From Apostichopus japonicus (taxonomy: Eukaryota; Echinodermata; Holothuroidea; Aspidochirotida; Stichopodidae): DNA of 64,000 nt. The stretch spans positions 8,030,001-8,094,000 of the forward strand of contig NC_092576.1 in the NCBI RefSeq assembly GCF_037975245.1, in the 5' to 3' direction. Below the pieces are notes generated by a model. The model did no database searches, was not told the DNA's origin, and was given only the letters and a program-made list of their open reading frames with translations. Position 1 is the stretch's first letter; each line of letters starts with the position of its first letter. The position numbers were made by a program, and so were the translations under genes. Below, one piece after another: positions 11,651 to 25,914 of the stretch.

Positions 11651-14600
11651 ATTTCAACTTCATGAGAAGGACCAATAACTTCTCAATGATATAGACTCTT
11701 GGTCACAGAGTCTTTTACTTATAATTACTAAGGCACATAGAAGAGGGCTATAACTAACCACATTTTGATAAACATGAGATGCAACAGGTTGTCATCTGTG
11801 GTCAAGCATGAGGATTTCATGGAATTAAGACAAAAGGGGCTTGTACGACTATGGTGCGGGTGAGGGGTGAATAAACTCGTGAACAGGAAGTAAGTAGTTA
11901 CTTTTAAGACAAAGAGGCATATAAGCATATGCTTAAAGTGATACAATGGGGATATAACTTCATAATGTACATTACATATAAACGATGCTTCTTCGAAAGA
12001 AGGAAACATTTTAGGATAAGATTATTGTTTACACCATAATACTATTCGACTTTTCATATTTTTTGCTTTCTGTTATATCTCTTCTTCTTCGTAATTAACG
12101 TATGTGATTTGCGCTAGCGTTTAAAATAATCGGCAATTACAGTCAATTCGACTTCGAAACTGAATGACTATTCTCATAGCAGATGGGTTGTTCACATTAA
12201 CGTATGAACAAAGCAACAGACATAATCATAGTCAATTTACCGATAGAGGAGAAAATCTCTTCTTAAATGAATATTTATTCCAAACAGTGTTCCTTAGTAG
12301 AGATAAAGCAGATTATAAAAATAGATATTATGTACACCATGAGAACCTTGTAGTTATACAAAAGGGTACAAACACCAATACCACACACATCCCCACTTTG
12401 GGAGCCATTTTGCTCATGGTCACAGCAAATACCATTGCTCCATAGACGTTTCATTATTATATGACCAAGGAGGAAAGGGGGACAAAACAAGCCCGGGAAG
12501 GGAAAAGGGGGTTAAGAAAGGAAACCACATGCGCGCTTTGCTGCAAAATGAAGATCAAAAGAACAAGGCTGTATCGACCAGACGTCCCTTTTTAATATAT
12601 TTCTACTATGGAAAACCTGTGGAGGAAGCCAATTGTTCATCAATGTTTTAACCATTATTATAGCAATTACTTGTATATTGAAATATGTAGCTTATTCCGA
12701 GTACCTTGCATTAATTGTTTGAATATATTTTTTTTTCTCACTGACTAACTGAAGAATCATCCTGATAGCGAAGCATTTATGACTCCATGCAACATCATGG
12801 AAACATATGACGTCAGCGATCAAAGAAGCAAAGTATATACAAAATTATGAGCATATTATATCAATTAGATATTATTATAGACATTCTTCATCTCAAAGTT
12901 TTATTCACTAGTCAATCGTGTTATTTTATTAATAGAATAGCTTGTTTTTTCACATTCTCTGTTAACCTTGCTAAACTGCTCTTCACTTAGCAAGCTATTT
13001 GTTGTCTCAGCTTTTGCTTGTTTTGCATAAATACACCATTTCAACTATCATTTATGTAAATATGTATTTCCGTTATTTGAGTTCACAAAGATAAAGTGTT
13101 TATCTCTAACGAAGACTTATTAGTCACTTTATATATATATATATATATATATTGAAAAAGAATACTCGTTTAACATATTGTAGCATATAGTTTGTTTAAA
13201 TATCATAAAAAATAGAGAACTGGTAAACATGATCGCTACTAACTGTAGGTATAGGTAACATTTTCACAAGTGAAATGACAATGGAATTCATAGGTTACGT
13301 GTTGCAATTTCTTTCCAGTCATTAGCATTTACTGTTAGCCATTGTGAAAGTTGATTTCAATTTTGAAATATAATGATTAGTTTTATGTAATAAATTTTAA
13401 GAAACGTAGTTATCCATTGATCGAGAAAGGAAGGGCTTGGTGGTGTTTTCAATCATTGCCCTTTTATGCTTTTCGAATTAGAATTTTACTAAAATAATAA
13501 CAGTCCTGTCCTTAGTGTTCAAGGCAACATCTTTTTATACTCCACCCACATGTAAATTATAATAATAAGGTACTATCGTGATTAGCTCGTAGAGGGAAAG
13601 TTATAAACACTACTGAGGGAACCGAGGCAAACGTTTAGAATTCGCGATTGTGAGCCAACTTATTAAACAAAATGCATTTATCTGTCAGAATTTATCATCT
13701 TACTTAACATATCATTGTTGCTAACTTTGATATAACTCCAGTTTGTATCAATGTTTAAATACAACAATAGTAAGTTTCTTGACCTGACCCTATAAAGCTC
13801 TGATATATTGGCATTGGGCCTTGTCGCGACTCTTCTTCGAAACGTCGAAATTATTTACAGAGTCGCCACAAAATAGGAATTATGCTTGCCTTCCTTTTTG
13901 GAATATAAAACGAGAACTAACCAGATTGCGTTATTTCCTGACATTTTTAATGACTGTGCAGATTTTTTTGCTATGAGAGTCGTAAGTTTTCGTCACAAAC
14001 CTCTTGACTCAGTAGTAACCAAAGTTTTGAAAGCTGCTGATGGGAGCTCTAGAGGGAACTAAACTTATCATCAATTGACCCTGCTTTGCTACCACATGTA
14101 CTTCCGTCCATGCTCTTAAACAATCAAGCCAAAGAAACCAGATCCTGATTGATAGCATATTAATAAAAATGTTGTCCCACTGCTTTTGGCACTTTTTATT
14201 TGGAAGGAAAAACTAAACACACATGCTCAGAAGATATGTATAGAAGCATATGTGCATTTTGTGGTACTTTTGGATTGAAATACTAGATTATGCGTAAAAA
14301 TCAGCGTGAAACCAACAATTTCTACACACCAAAGTAACTTCTTTGATCCAAATTTAGGACTTCTAACATTTAAAATAAAATAAATCTACATTTTTACTTA
14401 AGGTAACATTGAGTGCAACATTTCCTCAATTGACCAATTGTTGTACCACGTGTACTTCTATTCATTCTCATTAATGTGCAATCCACAAAAACAGATCATG
14501 ATTTATAACATATCAAAAAAGTTGTTCTCCTGCTGCTTCTCGGCCCGTTTCCTGAAGAAGAACGGAGAAGATATTGGTGAAGAGATGTGAGGAGTGTTGG

Positions 14601-16649
14601 GGACATGCAAGCACTGGTTCCTGTAGTTACTTCAGTAGATCTCCCATGGAAGCATCAGGATATCTCTTTCTGCTGTCAGAGTTGTTTGGTTTGGTACGTG
14701 CTGTGACCTCATCTTACTACATGGAGACCTTTGATATCACACCTATTCGTAGTCTATATATGTGACTGATGTTAACTTAGCACATCAACTTTCTTAAAAC
14801 ATTTACAAAACAACAGACATTTAACTACAGTAAGTAGGTTGAAAAATCCTTGATGAACATATGCAGGAGCAGAAAATGGCATACCTCAGTAGATTATGTG
14901 TAGGGGGCACAAACCGTTATTGTTAACTGACGCCACCGTATTCATGTCTGAACTGAGGGTTCATGGGATTTTTCATAATTGGTTGACTCCCATTTGTGCC
15001 GAAGCAGCCATGTTGGTTACCACTAAAAACACTGTTTTCTTCCTCTGTACCCCCTTTTTCCCCCGACACAGGTATGATTTTGTTAGGAATCACTTTGTAA
15101 GAAGGTAAATTTTACATAGGTCAAAATAAGGTATCTATGTGGTCATATCATTAAGGAGTGGACACGAACTCAATCCTTTTCGGCAGTTGTTTTATTTACG
15201 TTCGTGTTCTGGCCCTTACATATGGAGATTTCGCATAGGACGGGGTTTTGCGATATGTTGTTTATACATAGACTATAGGTATAGATTTTGACCATATTAT
15301 TGGTACTGTGTATTCGTTAGTGGACAGGATTTATCATGGACAATAGCTAATGGTTTTAAGCTGTTGTAATATGATTCAGATTTACGAGACAGCCATTATT
15401 GTTTTAAACTCATAGAATCAGTTTAATTGGTCACAAAACTCATGGTGAATTATTATGACATGCATCATTATCAACCATTGTTGACCATCAAGTCTTGAAA
15501 GGGATACTGATTCCTGTGTTGGCATTTGTAGTGTCACAAGTCATGTAATTGGTGGGGGCATGTTGGGATATCCCATATATCTAGAAGGAGTGTTTCCCTT
15601 TTTTAACTAACTTAAATGACTTATGTTAAGTACCAGTTTACTATCACCTTATACAGTTTGATGTTGATCTTAATACATCTGTGCCGTAGCAGCCATGTTG
15701 GTTAACACTAAAAACACTGTTTTATTCCTCTGTACCCCTATTTCCCCCAAAACAGATAAAGCATAGGCCCTGGGGCCTAACGAGAAGGACCGACCCGGAA
15801 TCAGCCTGACCGGGGCAACATATTTACTAAATATGACTCAAAACATTCTCTGTGCATGGTATTGATATTCAACAGCCACTCCACGTAGGATATAGACCTC
15901 ATACAACGTAATGCCAAAGCTGGTTTAGACTTTGTCTAGACTACTACGTTAACAACTAACATACTCGTTATGGCCTCGAGGCCTAGGCCTAACTAACATG
16001 ATAGGTGTTGCATGCATTGAACGTATTACATTCTTAGCAAATGTTACATATTATTACCATGTACTTAACGTACGCACAGATGTCAAATTTCACTGAACTT
16101 AGTCTTCACGTAACACGATTTGGAGGGGATTTAATTTTTCGTGCATTTGGCAACTGCTTTGTAGGTTGAAGAGAAGAACTTTGTCAGGTAAAAGCTTAAT
16201 GACAAAGTGCTTATTGAGAACTAACAATTAATAAGACATGCTATATTATGAATGTCACCTTTCAACGTTGACATTTTGCGCAAGTCGCTGTGCGTCTGGA
16301 TAAGTACACTTTTCATAATGATGCTGTACTTTATACTTTGCTTTATGGGTCAGAAATGCCGCCCATCAACGGTATTGTAAATTTTCCACCTGTACTTGTA
16401 TAGCTCATAGCTCTAGAGCTGGAATAAGATAATACATCCTAGTATGACATTTGAAGTTCAGTTTTTATCAACATGCATTTTGTGTTCTGTGTACTAATTG
16501 TACTGAGAAGCCATACTGATACTATAATACCAATACATTTGCACAGTAACTCTTGTTTGTTATGCCTTATAAGTAAAATATGTTTGCTCATATTCACACA
16601 ATAAGTTCGTATTATTTGATTTACATTTATCGTCATAATGATAAGGATG
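11651..16649. other. intergenic region with duplicated non-coding segments
   Basis: No supported gene was found. Contents are an (AT)n run at about 13132-13150, a hairpin at 13820-13872, and two pairs of diverged duplicates: about 14070-14190 with 14430-14540, and 14996-15070 with 15681-15760. The latter pair shares GCAGCCATGTTGGTTA and CACTAAAAACACTGTTTT. Confidence 0.5.
13820..13872. other. inverted repeat (13 bp arms)
   Basis: TTGTCGCGACTCT and AGAGTCGCCACAA are inverted copies with 12 of 13 positions matching, separated by about 25 bases. The loop includes CGAAACGTCG. Confidence 0.6.
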
Positions 16650-19367
16650 ACAAAGCAAAAGGAAGACTATCGGTTTGTGTTAGTTGACGTGGCTCAAGAA
16701 CTGACTGAAGACGAGATCCAGAAGATGACCTTCAAATTGGGTATCCCTCGCAGTGATCGTTCAAAAATAAAACGTGGCGTACAACTTGTCGACACGTTGG
16801 GGAGGTTGGATTTGTTACTTGTGACAATGTTGATAAGTTTCTTAAATTACTAGCGGATGGTCAGAATATGGTGGCTCATGGAAAGCTGCTTGATTACAAG
16901 AAGACTTATTTATCAGGTAATTCATATATATATTCTGATGCTAAAATGGCAGGTTTACGAGCAATACTTTAATGAATCAACATTTCCAAAAGTGTATTCT
17001 TGAGTTATCTTTAAGAATCAAAGAGCTTAATGAAAATTATTGATAAATAATGTATTTATTGTGATACTAGAAAAAGATTATCCCCCGCGTTAGTGTTATC
17101 TTTTCATCACTGTGTATAAGGTCATCATGAAATAATTAAAACTTCAATACAAACAAACACCTAAATCAAAATCCTGATGTTTCGGTTGTTTAGAGTTTCT
17201 ACTTCGAGTTTTGATGACCGAGAAAAAAAAAATTACAAAAACGTACATCTTAAACAGTTACTAAAACAAATAAAGGATTAAAACTAGCACATATGGTGTA
17301 AATTTTAACAACCCTTCCAAGATGGCTTAGGGATAACACCCCTTGTGTAATTTTAACCCTAAGATATTATCTGATAAACTGATTTAATTTCTAAATTCTT
17401 ATTCAATGCAAAGTATTCATCCTCGTGATCGATGAAAAACTACCAAATATTTTTTCTTGTCTTCAGATGACAACAATCATGCTCCACATGCCTCTAAAGA
17501 TGTCTCGGATAGCCACAGGGACGTCTCAAGTGATCCGATTGATTCTCCAGATATTCCAGCAGGTAACTACAGAAAGTCATTATTTTATTCTAGTAGGTTT
17601 ACGATAATGGATGTATAATTTGGAATACTTTAATTAACAGGGAAATAATATCTTTTAAACAATATATATAAACATAACATTTGTGAAGTAGTTACTGTTA
17701 GCAAACGTTATAAGATACATTCGAACGAGCTGGAAACTAAATATAACATGGTTCTAGAGATAAAAGCTAAATAAAAAGGAAAGGAAGGAAGTATTTGACA
17801 TATACAGAACGTTTCTAAAACTCCTTCACGCAATTATCAAATTAAATAATGCTCTATTCCTTCTTAAACTATTGACACAATTTGCTTATTACTAACAGAT
17901 CCAGTCAAAAGATGCCAAAAACATCCAAAATATGAAATGGACAAATGCTGCGTGAAATGTGCGGTTGTAACATGTGTAGAATGTGCACTTAACGATCACA
18001 AAGCTCAACCATGTGACGTCATCCCGCTGGAGAATATTCCCAAAATTTTGAAGACACAACAAGGCCACGTAGACGATGCATGGCAATCATTTGTTCAGCA
18101 ACGAGACAGCGTTACTAACATGTACAAGGAACAAAAACAACTACAAGACAACGTGCGAGATTTAATACGGGAGGAAATAGAGTCCACTGCCGAAGAAGCT
18201 ATAAAGAAAATCGAAAACAATCGGAAAAGTTTGCTGCAAGCTGTTCATGAACAGGGTATTACAGAATCAGATGCGTTTTCAAGAAAGATGAAGAAGATCA
18301 AGGATGAATACACAACTTTAGAGGAACAGAAAATAGCCAATATGAACAGGGAATTCGAGGATCTAGACAAGCTGCAAAAAGTTAATGATACCTTAGAAAA
18401 TATTAGCGGTGTCTCTGCTAGTTTTGGTAGAATGCTATCTCTTGAAGATAAACAAATTGATTTTTCTTCCACGAAAGTTGAAAATGATGGCACCTTCTGC
18501 AAAGTCACTAACGGTAAACTTGTCGGCGGTGTCATGGTCAAGAAAAATCAATGTGTTCATCTACTTGATCAACGGTCTCAAGTTAAAGGTGTTCTATTTA
18601 CCTGCTTTGATCCCAATGATTCGAAAAAGGAATATTGGAAACATCCGTATCAAATTAACGATCACATATCTCCAATTGTTTTGTCTAATCGAGCAATGTA
18701 TCATGATAATCATTTCAGATTGTTGTTTGCTGCTGGAGGAACGGCTTATTTTGTTGATTTTATCCCGTCTAGGGAAGGTCTGTACGAGGGTGTCAAGCAT
18801 GTGGAGCTCGTTGAAATCAATGCTGTTGTACCAGGTTCTTGGATTACTTCTATATACGCCCACCACAATACCAACCATTACCGTAGTGAGTTTATAATAT
18901 CACTCAGCGGATGCAATGTCCTTCATCGGTGTAATTTGGTTCATAAAGGAGCCTTCGCTGAGATCAATATTTCCCCGTTGATTTCCGCAACACATAGGAG
19001 TCTAAACTCTATCACTTACAATGAAACGATGTTTGCAATAGTTATTCAGGGATCAAATGAAGTCATAATGTTCACAAACGATGGCATAATTAAACGTTGT
19101 GGTACATTAAGCCCTCCTGCCGGTCCAACGTTACTGAAGCCTGTTTCTGTCTTTTGGATGGGAGCAAGATGGTTGGTTATCTGGATGAGCACAGAAACCA
19201 AAGGGTCTTGGTTGGTAATGATGTACAAACCAAAAGAAGATCGAATGGAGGAGGTATATCGAGGTGTCGTAACCAGCATTTTGGATGTACCAGTTAGCAT
19301 TACTAACAGTGAAAGAAATGTTGTAGTAAGCCTAGTAAATACCTCCACTGCTATATTTAAATTTTGA
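16650..19367 (+). CDS. DED / B-box / coiled-coil protein with propeller-like C-terminus (TRIM-like, no RING)
   Basis: Three exons: 16650-16916, 17467-17562 and 17899-19367, with all intron phases 1. Exon 1 resembles a death effector domain: VAQELTEDEIQKM, then IPRSDRSKIKRG, then a final helix DNVDKFLKLLADG. The frame breaks at 16799-16802 (GGGG); one extra G would make the exon continuous. Exon 2 is a polar Ser/Asp linker. Exon 3 starts with a B-box-like zinc finger (CQKH, CVKC, CVEC, then His), followed by about 130 residues of charged coiled coil. A C-terminal region of about 290 residues, rich in beta-type repeats, resembles an NHL/WD-like propeller. DED plus B-box suggests an adaptor in innate immune or cell-death signalling; that is inference. 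No RING finger precedes the B-box, so ligase activity is not expected. ATG 16650 was chosen; 16638 is in frame and also possible. Confidence 0.75.
16799..16802 (+). other. single-base frame break in the DED exon
   Basis: Before the G run the frame reads ..RGVQLVDTLG; after it the domain continues one frame over with ..GFVTCDNVDKFLKLLADG up to the GT donor. Five Gs instead of four would join them. The rest of the exon and both splice phases fit, so this is a homopolymer error or a very recent null allele. Confidence 0.75.
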
Positions 19368-22300
19368 ATGTTGCCACAAAGTGCAGGGTCTTTTCTAACG
19401 TAAAAACGGGCCGTTGTTCCCAGTCCCATTCACACCCCCAGTTAGATCACTTGCCTCTACCCAGTAAAACTCTTTAGCCATGCCGGTTTGTTAAAAGATT
19501 GCGAAAAAATCATCATTGCTAGTCTATTGTGCTCCACATTGGCTAATCCCAAATCCTAAAGCATACCAAACTACGGCCAAACTTTAATACACCATGGCTG
19601 TGCATTGTTTGGGCAGAAGGTTAATACGTTTCTGAATTGTATGAACACTGTTTTTGTTAAGGTTTTTATTGTGCTTAAAATATTCACAGTAGGTTATTAT
19701 TCTGCCTATGCCGACGTGCTATGGTCATGTTGGTCCCTTTTTGAGAAATGACACCCTCCACCCACCCACCACTCAAAATGTATTAAAAGGGGTCCTGGTT
19801 TTCCTTGTGTGCTATCTACCTATCGTTACGTGTTATAGGGCTCACTCCGGATCAATTAAAGGACATTGACTTCATTTAATCATAAAGACTGACACGGGAT
19901 TTGTAGGCCATAACCACTGAGAAGGCACATGGAATACTTCCAGTGCCTATCATGACAACATTTTGAAGACGTTTTAAAATAAGTCTACTTATGCGATGGA
20001 ATTGTGTCGTGTGTATACAAATGTAAAAGATTTACACGGCCACTACTAAGAAAATGGTGACAAAACTATTTGCTATTGTGCATTTTGTGTTGCGAGTCTA
20101 TTGCAGAGATGTTGAATAAAAATACACTTAAGCTTTTCCCGAGGTTGACCCTAATTCTCATTTCTATTCGTGTGACATTTACTTTAATTTGCTTCCGGAA
20201 TTCAAATACTACTTGTGCAAATATGTCAGTGATCGGTATTTATACACGTTTTATAATCATTTTGTCTGTAGTATTACGAATACATTAAAACCACCGACGT
20301 TTTACCTGACCAAATGAAAAACTTTTGTATCCTCTATTTAAAAATTAATCTTGCATTCTGGCTCATAGAGGTATGGAAGCCAATGAACATTTCCAATGCT
20401 TAAAGCCCAGCTGTATATGAATTATTTAGCTGTATGCAATAAAATTGCGAAATCACAAGCATTAATAAACCCTTAATGTGACTAGGCACATTGTCAGCCC
20501 TCAACCCCCCACCCACCCCTTCAGTATTAATTTTTGTTATACTTGTCTAAGATGTATGCCGATTCCTTATAAACCGTAAATATTAAATAAATCATCTCAC
20601 TAGTCTGCATTGCATGAAAAAAAAATTGCTCGTCAATGATCACCGCCAAATAACACTTGCTATAACATTTTCTTTAACCATGAATTTAGATTAGACACAA
20701 ATATTTCTATTTCTGTTTCCAGAAAACGACGTGTACTAAAGGTGTGTACTTAATATGAATCATGGAAGTGAAATAGGCCGACGAAGCACAGGGAAGTCAG
20801 AACTCCCTCAATTCTGATGGTCCAAATGTGGACCATTGAAAAACCTTGTTTTTAGAGAATCATTATTCGAGATAGGAATACACTAGAGAGCTTCCCATAG
20901 CTTTATTTTGCACATAAGACAGCCTGCATCAATAAACAAAATTTTTCCGAGGGGGTCACATGGTCTTTTTTTTTTTTTTTTGTCTTCAAAGATTTGTTTA
21001 CATTCAAAAAACCGGTCGTTTTGACCTTTTTGACCTTTTTTTTCAAAAAATTATTGAGAACAGTGAAAACTTTCAAGTCAACTGCCCCTATCTCATACAA
21101 CTAGCTAAGACATACAAGGAATCAAATCAGGAGCCTCACAGGCATATGTAGAGGGATGGCTCTATATTTGGAGAAAATATGTCAAAAATTACATTTTTTC
21201 GGTCTAAATTAGGGCCAAAACACGGAACATATTCCGGAAGTATTTCTCCAGAATGCCTCACCCTACAGAGTAGATTGTTAGCTCTCCAGAAGCGCCACAC
21301 TGAAACGCTGGGCTACATAGAAAAAATTTAGCAATAGCGCCTCCACTTTGTGAGAAATCCATAGCAATTCAACTCGAGCATTTCTACGGTATAGAATTTC
21401 AGTCAGCCACAGTTGATATGCGTCGCGTCGTTAGGGTCAATGCAATCACTCACGTAATTGAAACGGTAACTATTTAGCACATATTATCATGGCTAAATAC
21501 TTCTAAGAGGCGTTGGACCTTCTTTTTATGGGCAATTTGACCATCCAGCCGTTGGAGAAGAAGATTCTGACGATGAAATTCTGAAATTCTGATACGGTAA
21601 GCCGCATAGTTGCACACTATGTATTGTGTATGTAGCGCAATTGGTATATATAGACTTACCGTTACGCGTGGCTACCATTGTATTACAGAATACATTTGTT
21701 TGTTTGGAGGGGGGAAAATCAGTCATATTCCTCACATTCAAACATCAAATTATATTTTACTTATGAAATAACATGTCTTGAACTCATCAAACTATCAAAA
21801 GTCCAGCAAATTTCATCAAAATAATTTCAAATGGGCAAACAAAGTACATTGTTTGTATCATAACCTCATTTGCATATTTACATATCTAATTAGCTTAATT
21901 ATAAAAAAAATTAAAAAAATTAAAACCTCATTTCAATACCTATCTGTCAATACTAGGGTCCCTATTGACAAAAATGAAAAGATTTTAAGTAATTACAATG
22001 TGTAAATATTTTCCCCCAGGGGTCAATGATATGGGTGGGACATGGTACACAAGGAGATAATTATTGAAACAGATTTTGAAATGAGAATATCGTTATATTA
22101 GCTTGATCGCTCATGATCCATTGCTTAAGATTGCAGCAAGCAAAGACAACCTTCAATAGCTTTATAAATGTTAATCGATGTTTATGTAAATATTATTTTC
22201 GATTATAAAGTCTTATCGCTTGAACACTTTTACATATCAGAGTTAACCATATTAAAATGAATAAAAAGTTGGCTAAGAATGTTCTTCCTTTCTATTTCAA

Positions 22301-24132
22301 ATAACTAAATTGACATTCTAATTAAATGTCACGTGAAAGATTTTTTGTATAATTAACATCAAAGCGTTGTTTAAATTAATAGATAATTCTTCTTTATACT
22401 GCTGAATATTTTGTTGTTCCATGTGATATTGACTTATTGTCTAGACAAGTGTACTTCGAACCTTCCTTATTCTTATGAAACTTATGATGTGGTATAGATT
22501 TTCATGGTAGGAATATGCGGCAAACACGACATGAAATAAACCGTATCGTAATAAACAAATATGTGAAACAAACTTGCATATGTCGCGTTTAGCGAGTTAT
22601 ACTATATTGAACAACTTGAGCTATGTAATACGACATAAACAATAAACACACAATATGAAAGTGAAGTAGCCCTCAAGTTTTGCTATGGGAAATACCTCAT
22701 GTTTGTACATAGGTTGAGGGCCTATGGAAACCTTTCTATTATCGCCTAGGCTTGGCTAGGCTAGGTAAAGTGCTTAATTCATTTTAAAAGAGTTAGGGTG
22801 GAAAATGCAGCCGGTTACTATGAGATTGGTAGATAACAGTACAAAATCTAACTATGGTATTAGGTGTTAGATTTTACATTAAAAATATATAAGCCAATAC
22901 CTTTTGGATTAACAGAAGAGTAAAAATTATGTTTGAATATTTCATGTTGAACACTGATCGTCACAGTGACAATTGCACGCACTGGAAACATTGCCGCCAT
23001 ATTGAAAAACATGTTTTGCATGTTTAATTTCGATACAAGCTTTAGTTTACAATAATTCGTGTTTAACCTATTCACCCTGCATTAAAAAAAAAAAGGGGGG
23101 AAATCCCTGCCATTAGTTTTGTTTTGAAATAAAACAATTAGAAAGAGAAACTGCTTATCATAAGCTATAATGATCGACAACTTATTGTGTGTGACAACGA
23201 AGCTTTGTCACGGCAATACATCTCTCTTAGAACAGTATTGATGACTCTAGGCAACAAAATTACTGTTAATAAATCGTGATGAAAATTTGAAATGCTATAC
23301 TGATGTTATTGTACCATTCTGAATTTAAGACATTAGTTACAGGAAACCTGATATTCTGCATTGATGCTACATAAGGCCCGACTGCTGAGTTAGAATTGTC
23401 CAAACAAATAAATAATATACACACTTCGTGGAAAATGAAAATGCGTGAATAATGGCGTCAATTTGAAAGGTCAGCAAAGGCTTTGACGTGCTTTTCACTT
23501 TGTTTTCTTCTGTTGACACCCATGTAGAGTCTAGCGGTGCAACCACCATGTTTAAGTTACGGGATGTTAACATACTAATACCTGGCAGGGTCTAAGAAGC
23601 ATGGGTTTCCATCTCTTTGAAACATTAAATTAATAAATTGAGGGTTCTAAGATGCAATGTGCTTTATTTTGCAACTTTTAAAACAATTTGTAACCATGCA
23701 GAGCAATATAAAAGGTACACGTTTTGAAACAATGTTGAAGAAAGCTTTGAAGGGAATAATCCAATTTTCATTCTCGATTTATATTCAAACGTGATAACGA
23801 TAGAACGAACTTATATTTGTTCTTACTTATCCATAGTTTTTCGATCCTATTTTCGATTTTTAGTATCACGTCCGTCTATTGTTTTAAGCTATGAACATCT
23901 CAGAATCTTTCACAAAAGCAAACAAAAGGAAATTGTGATAGTCCTTCACTCTTTCCAACGTTTTTTGCTTTGATAGCTTTGTTCTCATTTCAATTGTATC
24001 GGAAGTAAGGTTTTTACGATATCACTTCCTTGTTCTAGTACAGAAATGATATTTACAAGCTAGAGACTTCATTTTCCCTGGTCTCTGTCATCACGCATTC
24101 AAATTAAATATCAGGATTGTTTCCAGAGTGGT
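19368..24132. other. intergenic region without supported genes
   Basis: The region is AT-rich. Short open frames here lack splice context and known motifs. A T-rich tract lies at 20965-21050 and an A-rich pair at 21900-21925. Confidence 0.45.
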
Positions 24133-25914
24133 TTAAAGGTCGTTTCCTTCTTCTTGAGTATCCACAGCTAATTCCTCTTTTGTTGCCAGTTCATCTTCCA
24201 GCCTTGCTGTATCAATATCTTTCACCTCATCGCCATCTGTTGCTACATTCAGATCATCGGTATTGACCTCGTTGATGTCATCTTCATCCGTGTAAAAGTC
24301 CTCATTCGACCTTCCTTTGTCTTCATTTGCTCCATCGGCCAACATGGTACCATCGACTATTTCTTCACGCATTAAAGGCTGGTCAAATCTAGGAAACTCT
24401 TCCATATCAAAGATAAAGTTTACCAACATCTTGAACCCATTCACTCCCTTGACAGTGTCATCTGCTACATCGATGCCGTTCGCCACTTTACGAACTTTCT
24501 CGATAGAGCCTTCATCTTTTACTAATTGATAACATTGAATGAGCAACTCAAGGAAGCGAGACCTTTGGTTTACTGTACTATGCTCAACGATATCATTATC
24601 AGACATAGCCGGTTCTTGATGCAAGCCTAGATATTGAATTATATCAGACCAAAATTTTATTACATCATTTTCATTATAAAGCATGGCATCCCTGTTAACT
24701 GGAAGATCTCTCGAAAATTGACGAATCGAAATAAGATATCTCTTTACGTCTTCTGCATTTGTCAGCTTCTTTTGTAGCTTAGTTGTTATCCTTTTAACAG
24801 AAATGAATGGTGTTAATAACTTGATACCATTCTCTATAGAAGACTTAAGCACGTTGGTGCTATTCAACAACAGGGATATTGGTTCAGACTCGCCTTTACT
24901 AAACCACTTAGAGTATAAATCTTCCGCAACGAGAAACTGTAATCAAAACAGAAACAAAAGCAGACGTTATTACTTCAATAGATGTTGCTGCAAACTAACG
25001 ATGACTGTAGTCTGTAATACTATGGTGAATAGAAAAAAAATCACTGGCTAAAATAGTTAATGTCGTGTTACCAATGTTCATTTTGATACAAAAATATTAC
25101 TGTTCAACTAACACCTTCAGCAGTACGAATGTAATGAAATTGGGGTATAGTGCTTAGAACCTTGATGATTGAAGGAAAAAGTAGAAGAAATGATATTTAC
25201 TACAAAATGTTATTAAATGTTTACAATGGCATGTTTTTTGAGAAATGATTATAAAGTTTACCTCCAATTTATTCCTCATTATAAATAGTTCTTAACGAAT
25301 ACGTTCCAACATGACATCATCAAATTTCAGTTCTGAAGTAGAAATTTTACAAAAAGTGTGTGAAATAGAAAAACAATGTGCTGCAGCAACCCCTGTTGAT
25401 AGGACACAGGAAAGGCGTTGATAAGAGACACATCAGCAGCTTGTTTTTTAAGTTACTAGCATATGTCATGTCCAAATCATCTTATTCATTTTCTGAATGC
25501 ATGCTAATAACAATTTCAAGAACATTAGTTTTATATCCTATTTGGTGGCAGCGCTTTCCAACTGGATACTTCATGAGCTGACCTAGGTCAATGAGGGAAG
25601 GTCGTAACCTACCCTTAACTTCATGTCCTCTATAATGGCACGCAATGCAGGATCCTGAATATCTCCTGCAACGTTACCATCTAACACATTTTGCAGACAT
25701 TGTTGTGGTTGCAAATTCTCCGTTGAATCGTCTTCGACTTCTTTCGTATTGGTATCTTCCATATCATCTTCCGTGTATTTGACTTGTTCTGAAGTATCAA
25801 TGTCAAGGATCTCCCCTTCATATGTGCCCATAACACGATGTTCCTGGAATATTTCATCTTCTAAATCAGCGGGGTCATCAAGCATTTGTACTTCAGTGGC
25901 CCAATTTGGAAATT
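24133..25914 (-). CDS. unrecognised helical protein with acidic C-terminus (3' exons)
   Basis: Two exons join in phase on the minus strand. The first is 25914-25613, with acceptor CAACCACAG and donor AGG|GTAGGT. The second is 24936-24133, with acceptor GATTACAG and stop TAA. They encode about 366 residues of a C-terminal part. The start has the motif EFPNWATEV and an acidic stretch (GTYEGEILDIDTSE). The middle is mainly alpha-helical with no domain I recognise. The last 70 residues are strongly acidic, ending TKEELAVDTQEEGNDL. EFP(N/R), GTY.(D/G)E and EDKG motifs recur in the 62.7-64 kb exons, so the two loci belong to one family. The leading phase (two bases, AA) requires an upstream exon that I could not find before 30 kb. 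Confidence 0.65.

Noticed and set aside
17892-19429. Several open frames antisense or out of frame to the DED/B-box gene
   Set aside because: They are shadows of exon 3, which has splice sites, zinc ligands and a coherent domain order.
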